This document shows, in pieces, positions 33,329 through 40,978 of a DNA stretch of 41,876 nucleotides; position 1 is the stretch's first letter; each line of letters opens with the position of its first letter. Below the pieces are notes generated by a model. It was not told the origin of the DNA. It saw nothing but the letters and a program-made list of their open reading frames with translations, and searched no databases. The stretch spans positions 1-41,876 of the forward strand of contig DJRZ01000056.1 in the NCBI GenBank assembly GCA_002440235.1, in the 5' to 3' direction. The stretch comes from Alphaproteobacteria bacterium UBA6347. GTDB taxonomy: Bacteria; Pseudomonadota; Alphaproteobacteria; CAAGCB01; CAG-977. A program made the translations under genes and the position numbers.

Positions 33329-33999
33329 ATACGGAAACAACGGGATTGGATCCCTATTCGGGGCACAAGCTGGTGTCCATCGGGTGCGTGGAGCTGGAAA
33401 ACCACATGCCGACGGGAAAAACGTATTACCAACTGATCAATCCCGAACGCGACGTGCCGGAGGACGCCGCCAAAATTCACGGGCTGACCAACGAAATTCT
33501 GGACAAGGAGCCGCCTTTCCGCGACATCGCCGACGAATTTCTGGCTTTTATCGGCGACGCGCCGCTGGTGATTCACAACGCCGAATTCGATATGAAGTTT
33601 TTAAACGCGGAACTGACGTGGATCAAACGTCCGACCATTCCCATGGACAGGGCGATCGACACGCTGCTGATCGCCAAACGCAAATTCCCGGGATCGCGCG
33701 TCAATCTGGACGAACTGTGCCGCCGTTTCGGCATCGACAACACCAAACGCACCAAACACGGGGCTTTGCTCGACTCCGAACTGTTGTCGGAGGTTTATCT
33801 GGAACTGCTGGGCGGGCGCGAACCGGGGTTCGTTCTGGGCGAAAAGAAAAGCGAAAGCGCGCTGGAAATCAAAGCCCGTTCGCATCAGGACGGCAAAAAG
33901 CCCCGCAGAGAACCGCGTCCCCCCGTTTTTCTGGCGGGCGAAGCGGAAAACCACGAGGCTTTTTTAAAAGATCTGAAAAATCCGATGTGGCTCAGTTGA
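33310..33999 (+). CDS. dnaQ: DNA polymerase III epsilon subunit (3'-5' proofreading exonuclease)
   Basis: 229 aa, DEDDh exonuclease. Exo I is VLDTETTGLDPYSGHKLVSIG, Exo II is LVIHNAEFDMKFLNAEL, and Exo III epsilon carries HGALLDSEL with the catalytic His and Asp (about residues 150-158). The C-terminal tail (KKPRREPRPP...ENHEAFLKDLKNPMW) binds the alpha polymerase subunit. It removes misincorporated nucleotides during chromosome replication. The position coaE-dnaQ-secB near oriC is typical. Its last bases overlap the convergent secB. Confidence 0.96.
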   Translation: MREVVLDTETTGLDPYSGHKLVSIGCVELENHMPTGKTYYQLINPERDVPEDAAKIHGLTNEILDKEPPFRDIADEFLAFIGDAPLVIHNAEFDMKFLNAELTWIKRPTIPMDRAIDTLLIAKRKFPGSRVNLDELCRRFGIDNTKRTKHGALLDSELLSEVYLELLGGREPGFVLGEKKSESALEIKARSHQDGKKPRREPRPPVFLAGEAENHEAFLKDLKNPMWLS

Positions 34000-34471
34000 C
34001 CGTCTGTTTTTCCTGTTGCTTTTTCATTTCCTCCAGCCGCTGGTGGTACAGACCGACAAAATCGATCGGGTTGATCAGCAGGGGCGGGAATCCGCTTTCA
34101 CGCGTCAAATCGGCGATGATGTTGCGGACGAACGGAAACAGCAGGCGCGGAATTTCGATCAGCAAAATCGGTTCGACGTGTTCCGCGGGAACCTGAACCG
34201 TCGCGATGCAGCCGTATTCGACTTCGCACAAAAAAGCGGTCTTTTCCTTGATTTGCGCTTCGGCTTTGATTTTCAGGCTGACCTGATACATCGAGTCCTG
34301 AACCCGCGCCGCCTGCACGTCGACGGAAACGTTGATTTCGGGATTCGATTTCAATTCCGTGAAAATCTGCGGAACGTGCGGCGCTTCAAAGGAAATGTCC
34401 TTGACGAACTGGGCGTTGATGGCGATCGCCGCGGGCTGTTGGGTGTTGTTTTCGGTGTTGTTTTCGTTCAT
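33992..34471 (-). CDS. secB: Protein-export chaperone SecB
   Basis: 159 aa. A homotetramer that holds presecretory proteins unfolded and hands them to SecA. Family segments: INAQFVKDISFEAPHVPQIF, INVSVDVQAARVQDSMYQVSLKIKAEA, FLCEVEYGCIATVQ, LLIEIPRLLFPFVRNIIADLTRESGFPPLLINPIDFVGLYHQRL. The start follows AGGAGAA. It is convergent with dnaQ (8-bp overlap) and divergent from the Tim44-like gene. SecB in this region supports an alphaproteobacterial origin. Confidence 0.97.
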   Translation of the reverse strand: MNENNTENNTQQPAAIAINAQFVKDISFEAPHVPQIFTELKSNPEINVSVDVQAARVQDSMYQVSLKIKAEAQIKEKTAFLCEVEYGCIATVQVPAEHVEPILLIEIPRLLFPFVRNIIADLTRESGFPPLLINPIDFVGLYHQRLEEMKKQQEKQTVN

Positions 34472-34547
34472 AATTGTTCTCCTGTCAGAAAAATCTGCTA
34501 TACTCTATCCCATTCGGGCGGGCAAGGAAAGAAAGAAGGTTAAAATT

Positions 34548-35243
34548 ATGTCGCAGCAATTTCAATTCACGGACATCGTTTTTTTGGTAATCGTCGTTTT
34601 GCTGCTGTTTAACAGGTTGCGCGGCGTGCTGGGGACGCGCCCCAACCGCGACGACGATGTTGCCGGAAGGCGGTCTTCGACGGTCGTCGACATCGACGAC
34701 TACCGTTCGATTGAAAGCGCGGACGGCGCCGTGAAGCTTGAACACGACCCCGACGCGTCCGGCGGTTTCGAACAGGACGCCGAAGTCGTTAAAAACTTGA
34801 AAGAAATCAAGGAAAAGTTTCCCGCTTTCGATTTGGTCGATTTCATGCAAAAGGCGCCGCGCGCGTTCGAATACATCGCCGCCGCTTTCGCCAAAGGGAA
34901 CAAAGGCGATTTGAAGCCTTTGCTTTCCAACGGGATTTACGACAGCTTCGCCCGCGCGGTCGATGAACGCGCCGAACGCGGGGAAACGGCGGAATTCAGT
35001 CTGATCGGCTTTAAATCCATTCGTTTGACCAAAGCCGAAATGTTCGGAAACGACGTCGAACTGACCGTTGAATTCGAAACGGAACAGACGAACATCGTCA
35101 AAGACGCGCAGGGAAAAGTCGTCGTCGGCGATCCGACTTACATCGAAACGGTGACGGACGTCTGGACGCTGCGCAAAAACATGCTGTCGAAAAGTCCGGC
35201 TTGGATTTTGACGGCGACTCACGGCAAACCGGCTGACAAATGA
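34548..35243 (+). CDS. Tim44-domain membrane protein (TimA-like)
   Basis: 231 aa. One N-terminal membrane helix (FTDIVFLVIVVLLLFNRLRGVLG), a linker rich in D/R, then a Tim44-like domain (about residues 90-228: EIKEKFPAFDLVDFMQKAPRAFEYIAAAFAKGNKGDLKPLLSNGIYDSFARAVDERAERG; VWTLRKNMLSKSPAWILTAT). Such proteins sit next to mltA near oriC in Alphaproteobacteria and are related to mitochondrial Tim44. In Caulobacter a relative is an inner-membrane protein. Function here is inferred to be in envelope or translocation. Start at 34548 with AGAAGG; an upstream reading from 34332 lies antisense to secB and is not used. ATGA overlap with mltA. Confidence 0.88.
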   Translation: MSQQFQFTDIVFLVIVVLLLFNRLRGVLGTRPNRDDDVAGRRSSTVVDIDDYRSIESADGAVKLEHDPDASGGFEQDAEVVKNLKEIKEKFPAFDLVDFMQKAPRAFEYIAAAFAKGNKGDLKPLLSNGIYDSFARAVDERAERGETAEFSLIGFKSIRLTKAEMFGNDVELTVEFETEQTNIVKDAQGKVVVGDPTYIETVTDVWTLRKNMLSKSPAWILTATHGKPADK

Positions 35244-36412
35244 ATCTCAGGGCTTGGACGTCCGCCGCGGCGGTCGTTGTCTTTACCGCAGGACTGCTGA
35301 TTTACGCCGACAAAGTTCCCGAAAAGGCGGCGGAAAAAAGCGGCGACGCCGTGTTTTCGAACGCTTTTTCGCCGGATATGACGTTGACCCCCGTCGGATT
35401 CGACGGCTTGACGGGATTTGACGGCGACGATTTAGCCGCCGCTTTTCCCGCGCTGAAATCGTCCTGCGCCGTTTCAAGCGCGAAAAATCCGTCCGTGTGG
35501 AGGGACTTTTGCGCCAAAATGGAAAAAATAGGCGCAAACGGCGGAAAATTGCGCGCTTTTATCAAGAAAAACATGCGCGTCTACGCCGTGAACAAAGGGG
35601 AAAAGGGATTGTTCACGGGATATTACGAACCTGAAATCGACGGATCTTTGACCAAAAGGAAAGGGTACGGCGTTCCCGTGTACGCCCTGCCCGACGACAT
35701 CGTTAAAATCGATTTGGGCAAGTTCAATCCCAAATACCGCGGCGAAGTCCTGTTCGGCAAAAAAGACGGTGCGGAAATCAAACCGTATTCGACGCGCCGT
35801 GAAATCGAAACGGGCGCGGTTAAAATTCCGGCGAAAGTGATCGCGTGGGTCAGGGAACCCGCCGACCTGTTCGTTTTGCAAATCCAAGGGTCCGGCGTTT
35901 TGCGCCTGCCCGACGGAAAAAAAGCCGGCGTCGGCTACGCCGGAAACAACGGACGCGCCTTTACGGGCATCGGCGCGGTCATGGCGAAACGCGGGCTGTT
36001 GAAAAAAGGCGTGTCGACCATGGCTGAAATCAAACAATGGTTGATCGACAATCCGACAAAGGCGCAAAGCCTGATGCATGAAAACAACCGCTACATTTTT
36101 TTCAAAAAGATGAAAAACACCGGCGCGGTCGGTGCGGCGGGCGTCCGGTTGACCGCGGGGCGCAGTCTGGCGGTCGATCCGGCTTTCGTGCCGCTGGGAT
36201 CGTTTTTGTGGCTGGAAACGACGTCGCCCGACGGCGCGCCGCTGAACCGTCTGATGACGGCGCAGGACACGGGAAGCGCGATCAAGGGAGCTGTCCGCGG
36301 CGATTTTTTCTGGGGAACGGGCGACGACGCCCTGAAACAGGCGGGCAGAATGAAAAGCGAGGGAAGATACTTTGTTTTGCTGCCCGCGAACGATACGGAT
36401 AAAAAACAATGA
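35240..36412 (+). CDS. mltA: Membrane-bound lytic murein transglycosylase A
   Basis: 390 aa. It cleaves peptidoglycan glycan strands to 1,6-anhydro ends in the periplasm. An N-terminal hydrophobic segment (TSAAAVVVFTAGLLIYA) exports or anchors it; there is no lipobox Cys. The MltA domain shows LFTGYYEPEIDGSLTKRKGYGVPVYALPDD and PAKVIAWVREPADLFVLQIQGSGVLRLPDGK. The C-terminal 3D domain with the three Asp residues has DPAFVPLGSFLWL and LMTAQDTGSAIKGAVRGDFFWGTGDDA, including the catalytic Asp. Translationally coupled on both sides by ATGA. Confidence 0.95.
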   Translation: MNLRAWTSAAAVVVFTAGLLIYADKVPEKAAEKSGDAVFSNAFSPDMTLTPVGFDGLTGFDGDDLAAAFPALKSSCAVSSAKNPSVWRDFCAKMEKIGANGGKLRAFIKKNMRVYAVNKGEKGLFTGYYEPEIDGSLTKRKGYGVPVYALPDDIVKIDLGKFNPKYRGEVLFGKKDGAEIKPYSTRREIETGAVKIPAKVIAWVREPADLFVLQIQGSGVLRLPDGKKAGVGYAGNNGRAFTGIGAVMAKRGLLKKGVSTMAEIKQWLIDNPTKAQSLMHENNRYIFFKKMKNTGAVGAAGVRLTAGRSLAVDPAFVPLGSFLWLETTSPDGAPLNRLMTAQDTGSAIKGAVRGDFFWGTGDDALKQAGRMKSEGRYFVLLPANDTDKKQ

Positions 36413-36912
36413 CGAAAATGCCCATTTCACCGCCGACGCGGCAGGATTTGATGATTTTTCAGGGGTTGCAGCGCGCTTTGGTCGAACAAAAGGCGTTTAT
36501 TAAAATCAATTTCAAGCGGCTGAACCGGTTTAAATCGCCTTTTTTCAATCCGTGGGAAAACGTGTTGCCTTTGCTGATCGGACTGTTGTTTTCGCTGGCG
36601 CTGATGATTTCGGACAATCTGGTCGTCGGGACGGTGATGCTGATGCTGGTTTGTCTGGCGAACGCCGTTTTACTGCCGTTTTTTTTGGAACCGTTTATGA
36701 AAAACCGCGTGATCAAGCGCGTCGTGCCGCGGATTGAAAAGTTTTTGATCGCTTGGCGCTACGGCGGGATTTCCATTGTTTTGGCGGCTGATCCGCGCTA
36801 TTTTTGTCAAGCCCCCGTCGGGGACTGGCGATCGTTCGTCGAAAACTATTTTCCGGATTTGATTCCGCAAGACACGGCAGAAAAAAAAGATGACGCAGAC
36901 AACGGACAATGA
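36409..36912 (+). CDS. Hypothetical membrane protein between mltA and smr
   Basis: 167 aa, family not recognised. Two predicted membrane helices lie in the middle: VLPLLIGLLFSLALMISDN (about 53-71) and VVGTVMLMLVCLANAVLLPFFL (about 73-94). They are flanked by basic segments (KINFKRLNRFKS; KNRVIKRVVPRIEKFL), which place both ends in the cytosol. It starts by ATGA overlap with mltA and overlaps smr by 23 bp, so it is read and probably expressed with them. Its function may be tied to the envelope, but nothing in the sequence shows this. Confidence 0.75.
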   Translation: MTKMPISPPTRQDLMIFQGLQRALVEQKAFIKINFKRLNRFKSPFFNPWENVLPLLIGLLFSLALMISDNLVVGTVMLMLVCLANAVLLPFFLEPFMKNRVIKRVVPRIEKFLIAWRYGGISIVLAADPRYFCQAPVGDWRSFVENYFPDLIPQDTAEKKDDADNGQ

Positions 36913-37417
36913 CGATTTGGAATTGTGGCGAGCCGTGACCGACACGGTCAAGCCGCTGGCGTCCAAAACGCCCGCCAAAAAGGCGGCGCACGTTTCCCTG
37001 CGCAAAAAGCTGACCGTCGACGTCAAGCCCGTCCGCCACGCGCCAGATTTCGACTATTCCGTTACGGAAAAGCTGACCGAAGGCGACATTCATGCGATGG
37101 ATAAAAAAACGGGACAGCGGTTCAGAAACGGCGAAATGCCGGTCGAAGCCGTTTTGGATCTGCATGGTCACACGCTGGAAAGCGGCTTTGACGCTTTGGT
37201 CAAATTCATTTACGCGCAGGAAAAACGCAACGCCAGATGCCTGCTGTTGATTACGGGAAAGGGCGGCTTTCTGGGCAGGGGCGTCATCAGGGCGGAAATG
37301 CCGAACTGGATGAACGCGCCCGAAATCCGCAGTCTGATTTTGTCCTATTGTCAAGCAAAGCCGAAAGACGGCGGCGAGGGGGCTTTTTATGTCCTTTTAA
37401 AACGCCACCGTTCGTGA
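36890..37417 (+). CDS. Smr-domain protein
   Basis: 175 aa. The C-terminal Smr domain (about residues 85-173) has the motifs LDLHGHTLESGFDALVKFIYAQE and LLLITGKGGFLGRGVIRAEMPNWMNAPEIRSLILSYCQAKPKDGGEGAFYVLLKRH (LDLHG plus TGKG...GxGAxxVxL). Smr domains nick DNA or RNA; the short alphaproteobacterial type next to mltA has no known target. A charged N-terminal part precedes it. It is the last gene of the maf...smr cluster before the 35-bp gap to mnmE. Confidence 0.92.
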   Translation: MTQTTDNDDLELWRAVTDTVKPLASKTPAKKAAHVSLRKKLTVDVKPVRHAPDFDYSVTEKLTEGDIHAMDKKTGQRFRNGEMPVEAVLDLHGHTLESGFDALVKFIYAQEKRNARCLLLITGKGGFLGRGVIRAEMPNWMNAPEIRSLILSYCQAKPKDGGEGAFYVLLKRHRS

Positions 37418-37452
37418 TAAGACAAAACGCGATCATTTAAGGGACGACGGAA

Positions 37453-38760
37453 ATGGACGGAACGATTTTTGCGACGGCGACGGCTTCGGGCAGGGCGGGG
37501 GTGGCGATCGTGCGCGTGTCGGGCGCAAACGCGCTTGACGCCGTCCGGCTGATGACGGGGATTGAAAATCCGCGCCCGCGTCAGGCGGTGTTTACCGAAA
37601 TCCGCGCTTTGGACGGCACGCCGATAGACAACGCGTTAGTGCTTTATTTTCCCTGTCCGCACAGCTTTACGGGCGAAGACGTGATCGAATTTCAAACCCA
37701 CGGCGGACGGGCGATCGCGGCGGCGATGCTGGAAAACCTGTCGAAAATCAAAGGGTTCCGTCCCGCCGGACGCGGAGAGTTCACCCGCCGCGCCGTCGAA
37801 AACGGCAAAATGGATCTGACAGCGGCGGAAGGGCTGGCGGATCTGGTGGACGCCGAAACGGAACAGCAGCGCAAACAGGCTTTGCGGCAAATGGGCGGCG
37901 CGCTGGCGAAAAAATACGAGGACTGGCACGACCGTTTGAAACATCTGCTGGCGTGGATGGAGGCGTACATCGACTTTCCCGAAGAGGAAATCCCGGACAG
38001 CGTTTCCGACGACGCGCGCGGCAAAATCACGGGATTGATCGACGAAATACAGGCGCATTTGGACGACGGGCGGCGCGGGGAAAAACTGCGCGACGGTTTT
38101 CAAATCGCGATCATCGGCGCGCCGAACGCGGGCAAATCCAGCCTGATGAACCGGCTGGCGCAGCGCGACGTGGCGATTGTGTCGTCCACGGCGGGAACGA
38201 CGCGCGACATTATCGAAGTCCGGCTGGACATCAACGGCTATCCCGTCGTTGTGGCGGACACGGCGGGATTGCGCGACACGGACGAGGAAATCGAAGCCGA
38301 GGGCGTCCGCCGCGCCAAAGCCCGCGCCGCCGAAGCCGATCTGGTTTTGTGGCTGACGGACGCGACGGGGGCGAAAAATCCGACCGAAGCGCAGGGAATC
38401 GACGCCGACAAAATCGTTTCCGTGATGAACAAGGCGGACAAGACGGCCGCCAAAAACGACGGCAGCATCTGGATTTCCGCCAAAACGGGGCAGGGTGTTG
38501 ACGCTTTGATCGAAAAAATAGCGAGCTTTGTCGATGAACGCATGGGATTGCGCGAAGAACCGTCTCTGACCCGTTTGCGCCACCGCGAAGCGTTGCAGGA
38601 ATGCGTCGCCGATTTGCGGTCGGCCTTAAACGCGCCGGAACAGGAATTGACGGCCGAGGATTTGCGTATGGCGATGCGGTCGCTGGGCAAAATCACGGGA
38701 CAGGTGCAGGTGGAAGAACTGCTTGATTTGATTTTCAAAGATTTTTGCATAGGAAAATAA
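37453..38760 (+). CDS. mnmE: tRNA uridine-5-carboxymethylaminomethyl modification GTPase MnmE
   Basis: 435 aa. With MnmG it makes the cmnm5U34 wobble modification in several tRNAs. The N-terminal tetrahydrofolate-binding domain has GTIFATATASGRAGVAIVRVSG and ALVLYFPCPHSFTGEDVIEFQTHGG. The helical domain is split by a G domain with G1 GAPNAGKSSLMN, G2 STAGTTRDIIE, G3 VVADTAGLRD and G4 MNKADK. The C-terminus is FCIGK, with the Cys conserved in the family. It joins mnmG with zero spacing. Confidence 0.98.
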   Translation: MDGTIFATATASGRAGVAIVRVSGANALDAVRLMTGIENPRPRQAVFTEIRALDGTPIDNALVLYFPCPHSFTGEDVIEFQTHGGRAIAAAMLENLSKIKGFRPAGRGEFTRRAVENGKMDLTAAEGLADLVDAETEQQRKQALRQMGGALAKKYEDWHDRLKHLLAWMEAYIDFPEEEIPDSVSDDARGKITGLIDEIQAHLDDGRRGEKLRDGFQIAIIGAPNAGKSSLMNRLAQRDVAIVSSTAGTTRDIIEVRLDINGYPVVVADTAGLRDTDEEIEAEGVRRAKARAAEADLVLWLTDATGAKNPTEAQGIDADKIVSVMNKADKTAAKNDGSIWISAKTGQGVDALIEKIASFVDERMGLREEPSLTRLRHREALQECVADLRSALNAPEQELTAEDLRMAMRSLGKITGQVQVEELLDLIFKDFCIGK

Positions 38761-40623
38761 ATGACGGACACTTTTGACGTAATAGTTGTCGGCGGCGGTC
38801 ACGCGGGGTGCGAAGCGGCGGCGGCGGCGGCGCGCATGGGGGCGAAAACCCTGCTGTTGACGCATAAAATCGCGACGATCGGCGAAATGTCGTGCAATCC
38901 GGCGATCGGCGGGCTGGGCAAAGGGCATCTGGTGCGCGAAATCGACGCTCTGGACGGATTGATGGGACGCGTCGCGGACAAGGCGGGAATCCAATTCCGC
39001 ATGCTGAACAGCTCCAAAGGTCCGGCGGTGCGGGGATTGCGCGCGCAGGCGGACAGAAAGCTTTACCGTCATGCGATGCAGGCGGAGCTGTTGAATTACG
39101 AAAACCTGACGGTCGAAGAGGGCGCGGTCGAAGGCTTGCTTTACCGTGAAAACCCCGTTTCCGTCACGGGCGTGACGACGGCGGACGGGCGCGCGTTTTC
39201 GGCTGGCGCGGTCGTGCTGACGGCGGGAACTTTTCTGCACGGTCTGATGCACGTCGGCGAAACGAAAACGGTCGGCGGGCGCGTCGGGGACATTTCCTGC
39301 GAACATCTGTCCGATTTTTTGATCCGCTTGGGATTGCGCGTCGGGCGGCTGAAAACGGGAACGCCGGCGCGTCTGGACGGCAAAACGATCGACTACGATG
39401 TTTTGCAACGGCAGGAGGGCGACGAAAACCCGGAGCCGTTCTCGTTTTTGGACGATGAAATCACGACGCCGCAAATCGCGTGTTACATCACCGCGACGAA
39501 CAAAACGACGCACGACATCATTCGCGCCAACATGCACCGCGCGCCGCTGTTTTCCGGACAGATCAAAGGCGTCGGTCCCCGCTATTGCCCCAGCATTGAA
39601 GACAAGCTGGTCAAATTCGCCGACAGGGATTCGCACCACGTCTTTTTGGAACCGGAGGGGCTGGACGACGACACGGTTTATCCGAACGGGATTTCGACGT
39701 CTTTGCCAGCCGACGTGCAGGACGCGATGATCCATTCGATCAAAGGGCTGGAAAACGTCCGCATCATTCGTCCCGGCTACGCGATCGAATACGACTACAT
39801 CGACCCGCTGGAAATGCGCACGACCCTTGAAACGAAAAAGGTTTCGGGGCTGTTCGTCGCGGGTCAGCTGAACGGCACGACGGGATACGAGGAAGCCGCC
39901 GCGCTGGGTCTGCTGGCGGGGGTGAACGCGGCGCTGAAAGCGTCGGGATCGGACAGGGAATTCACGCTGGACCGCGCGGACGCCTATCTGGGCGTGATGA
40001 TCGACGACCTGACGACCAAAGGCGTGGACGAACCGTACCGTATGTTCACTTCGCGCGCCGAATACCGGCTGCTGCTGCGTTCCGACAACGCCGATATGCG
40101 CCTGACGCGAAAAGGGATCGACATCGGGTGCGTCGGAGAAAAACGCCGCCGCTGCTTTAACGAAAAAGTCGCCGCTTTGACCGAAGCGCGCCAAAAACTG
40201 AACGCAATCGGCGGAACGCCCAAGGAATTGGAAAAGCTGGGATTCGAGGTCAACAAGGACGGATCGCGCAGAAACGGATTCGATTTGCTGGCGTACGGGG
40301 ATATAGGCTGGAACCGTCTGGCGGACGTGTGGCCGCAGTTGCAAAACACGCGCAAGGATGTCGTCGAACAGCTGGAAATCGAAGCAAAATACCGCGGCTA
40401 TCTGCAACGGCAGGAATCCGACATCGCGGCGTTCAGAAAGGACGAAGCGATGAAGATCCCCGCCGACGTCGACTATAAAAAGATCGGCGGTCTGTCGAAC
40501 GAAGTCGTCATGCGCCTGAACAAAGTCCGCCCCGAAACGCTGGGCGCGGCGTCGCGGATTTCGGGCGTCACCCCCGCGGCGGTGACGGCGGTTCTGGGAT
40601 ACGTCAAATCGCTGAAACAGTGA
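38761..40623 (+). CDS. mnmG: tRNA uridine-5-carboxymethylaminomethyl modification enzyme MnmG (GidA)
   Basis: 620 aa, FAD-binding partner of MnmE. The N-terminal dinucleotide motif is [21 protein letters not shown], followed by [26 protein letters not shown] with the conserved Cys. Later motifs include [53 protein letters not shown] and [21 protein letters not shown], all MnmG signatures. The C-terminal helical domain ([36 protein letters not shown]) binds MnmE. In most Alphaproteobacteria rsmG-parA-parB follow directly; here they are about 20 kb away on the other side of oriC. Confidence 0.99.
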   Translation: MTDTFDVIVVGGGHAGCEAAAAAARMGAKTLLLTHKIATIGEMSCNPAIGGLGKGHLVREIDALDGLMGRVADKAGIQFRMLNSSKGPAVRGLRAQADRKLYRHAMQAELLNYENLTVEEGAVEGLLYRENPVSVTGVTTADGRAFSAGAVVLTAGTFLHGLMHVGETKTVGGRVGDISCEHLSDFLIRLGLRVGRLKTGTPARLDGKTIDYDVLQRQEGDENPEPFSFLDDEITTPQIACYITATNKTTHDIIRANMHRAPLFSGQIKGVGPRYCPSIEDKLVKFADRDSHHVFLEPEGLDDDTVYPNGISTSLPADVQDAMIHSIKGLENVRIIRPGYAIEYDYIDPLEMRTTLETKKVSGLFVAGQLNGTTGYEEAAALGLLAGVNAALKASGSDREFTLDRADAYLGVMIDDLTTKGVDEPYRMFTSRAEYRLLLRSDNADMRLTRKGIDIGCVGEKRRRCFNEKVAALTEARQKLNAIGGTPKELEKLGFEVNKDGSRRNGFDLLAYGDIGWNRLADVWPQLQNTRKDVVEQLEIEAKYRGYLQRQESDIAAFRKDEAMKIPADVDYKKIGGLSNEVVMRLNKVRPETLGAASRISGVTPAAVTAVLGYVKSLKQ

Positions 40624-40642
40624 AATCGATAAATCGCGACGG

Positions 40643-40673
40643 AAAGCGGCGGTGATTTTGCCGCTTTTCTTTT
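40643..40673 (+). terminator. Intrinsic terminator of mnmE-mnmG
   Basis: AAAGCGGC / GCCGCTTT stem with a 9-nt loop followed by TTTTCTTTT. It separates mnmG transcription from the structured RNA downstream, so that RNA needs its own promoter. A weak TATTCT -10-like box sits at 40688-40693. Confidence 0.85.
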
Positions 40674-40699
40674 GCCTGTTTTTCGGATATTCTGATTGC

Positions 40700-40978
40700 G
40701 TTCGCGCGGAATCGTTCCGCGCGGAAAGCGCCTGAGCGGGCGCGGAGCCTTAGAACAGCTCTTTATAATCTTACCCGACGCAGAGATGCGCCGTGATCCG
40801 TTTTGCTTACGCAAATACGGAAATATCCCTGAACCTGTTTCAATGGTTCGGGGAGCTTTTGACGTATGTTCAGAGGTCGTCCCGCGGACAGCTTTAAAGG
40901 TCAGAAGGATCATTCGGTAAGATTATGATTGTTCTAACTCCCCGAGCCGCTTTTCAGGCGGTTCACGGGGATTTTTTT
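40700..40978 (+). ncRNA. Structured RNA of unknown family, copy 2
   Basis: The 355-bp gap between mnmG and the methyltransferase holds a compact RNA. Helices (5' arm/3' arm): H1 40703-40711/40715-40723; H2 40728-40732/40739-40743; A 40750-40757/40930-40937; B 40765-40775/40916-40926 (11 bp); C 40779-40782/40787-40790 with a GAGA loop; E 40798-40806/40811-40820; F 40826-40835/40845-40854; G 40856-40863/40900-40907; H 40879-40882/40886-40889. A strong terminator hairpin 40939-40971 with seven T's ends it. A and B enclose the C-E-F-G multibranch. The copy at 16817-17090 folds the same way. I see no 6S, tmRNA, RNase P, SRP or common riboswitch hallmarks. It could be a small RNA or a leader controlling the methyltransferase. 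Confidence 0.78.
40939..40978 (+). terminator. Terminator-like hairpin fused to the methyltransferase start
   Basis: CCCCGAGCCGC pairs with GCGGTTC..CGGGG (11 bp with a 2-nt bulge) followed by T7 at 40972-40978. The GGGGA at 40967-40971 would be the only good Shine-Dalgarno for the ATG at 40979, so the hairpin that should stop transcription also hides the ribosome site. CTCC at 40938-40941 can alternatively pair with GGAG at 40744-40747, extending helix A. Confidence 0.75.

Noticed and set aside
38626..40407. Minus-strand frame of 593 codons opposite mnmG
   Set aside because: mnmG is unmistakable and the opposite frame has only shadow composition.
40795..40912. Extra helix TGATCC/GGATCA inside the structured RNA
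   Set aside because: It forms in copy 2 but is not kept in copy 1 and competes with helix E, so it is probably fortuitous.
40700..40978. Known-RNA explanation: 6S, tmRNA, RNase P RNA, 4.5S RNA, TPP or SAM riboswitch
   Set aside because: I looked for the tmRNA tag and T-arm, the RNase P GAGGAAAGUCC core, the SRP GGUC..GGAAGGAAGCAGCC loop, the 6S rod with central bubble and the TPP/SAM cores. None fits. A covariance-model scan is still needed to be certain.
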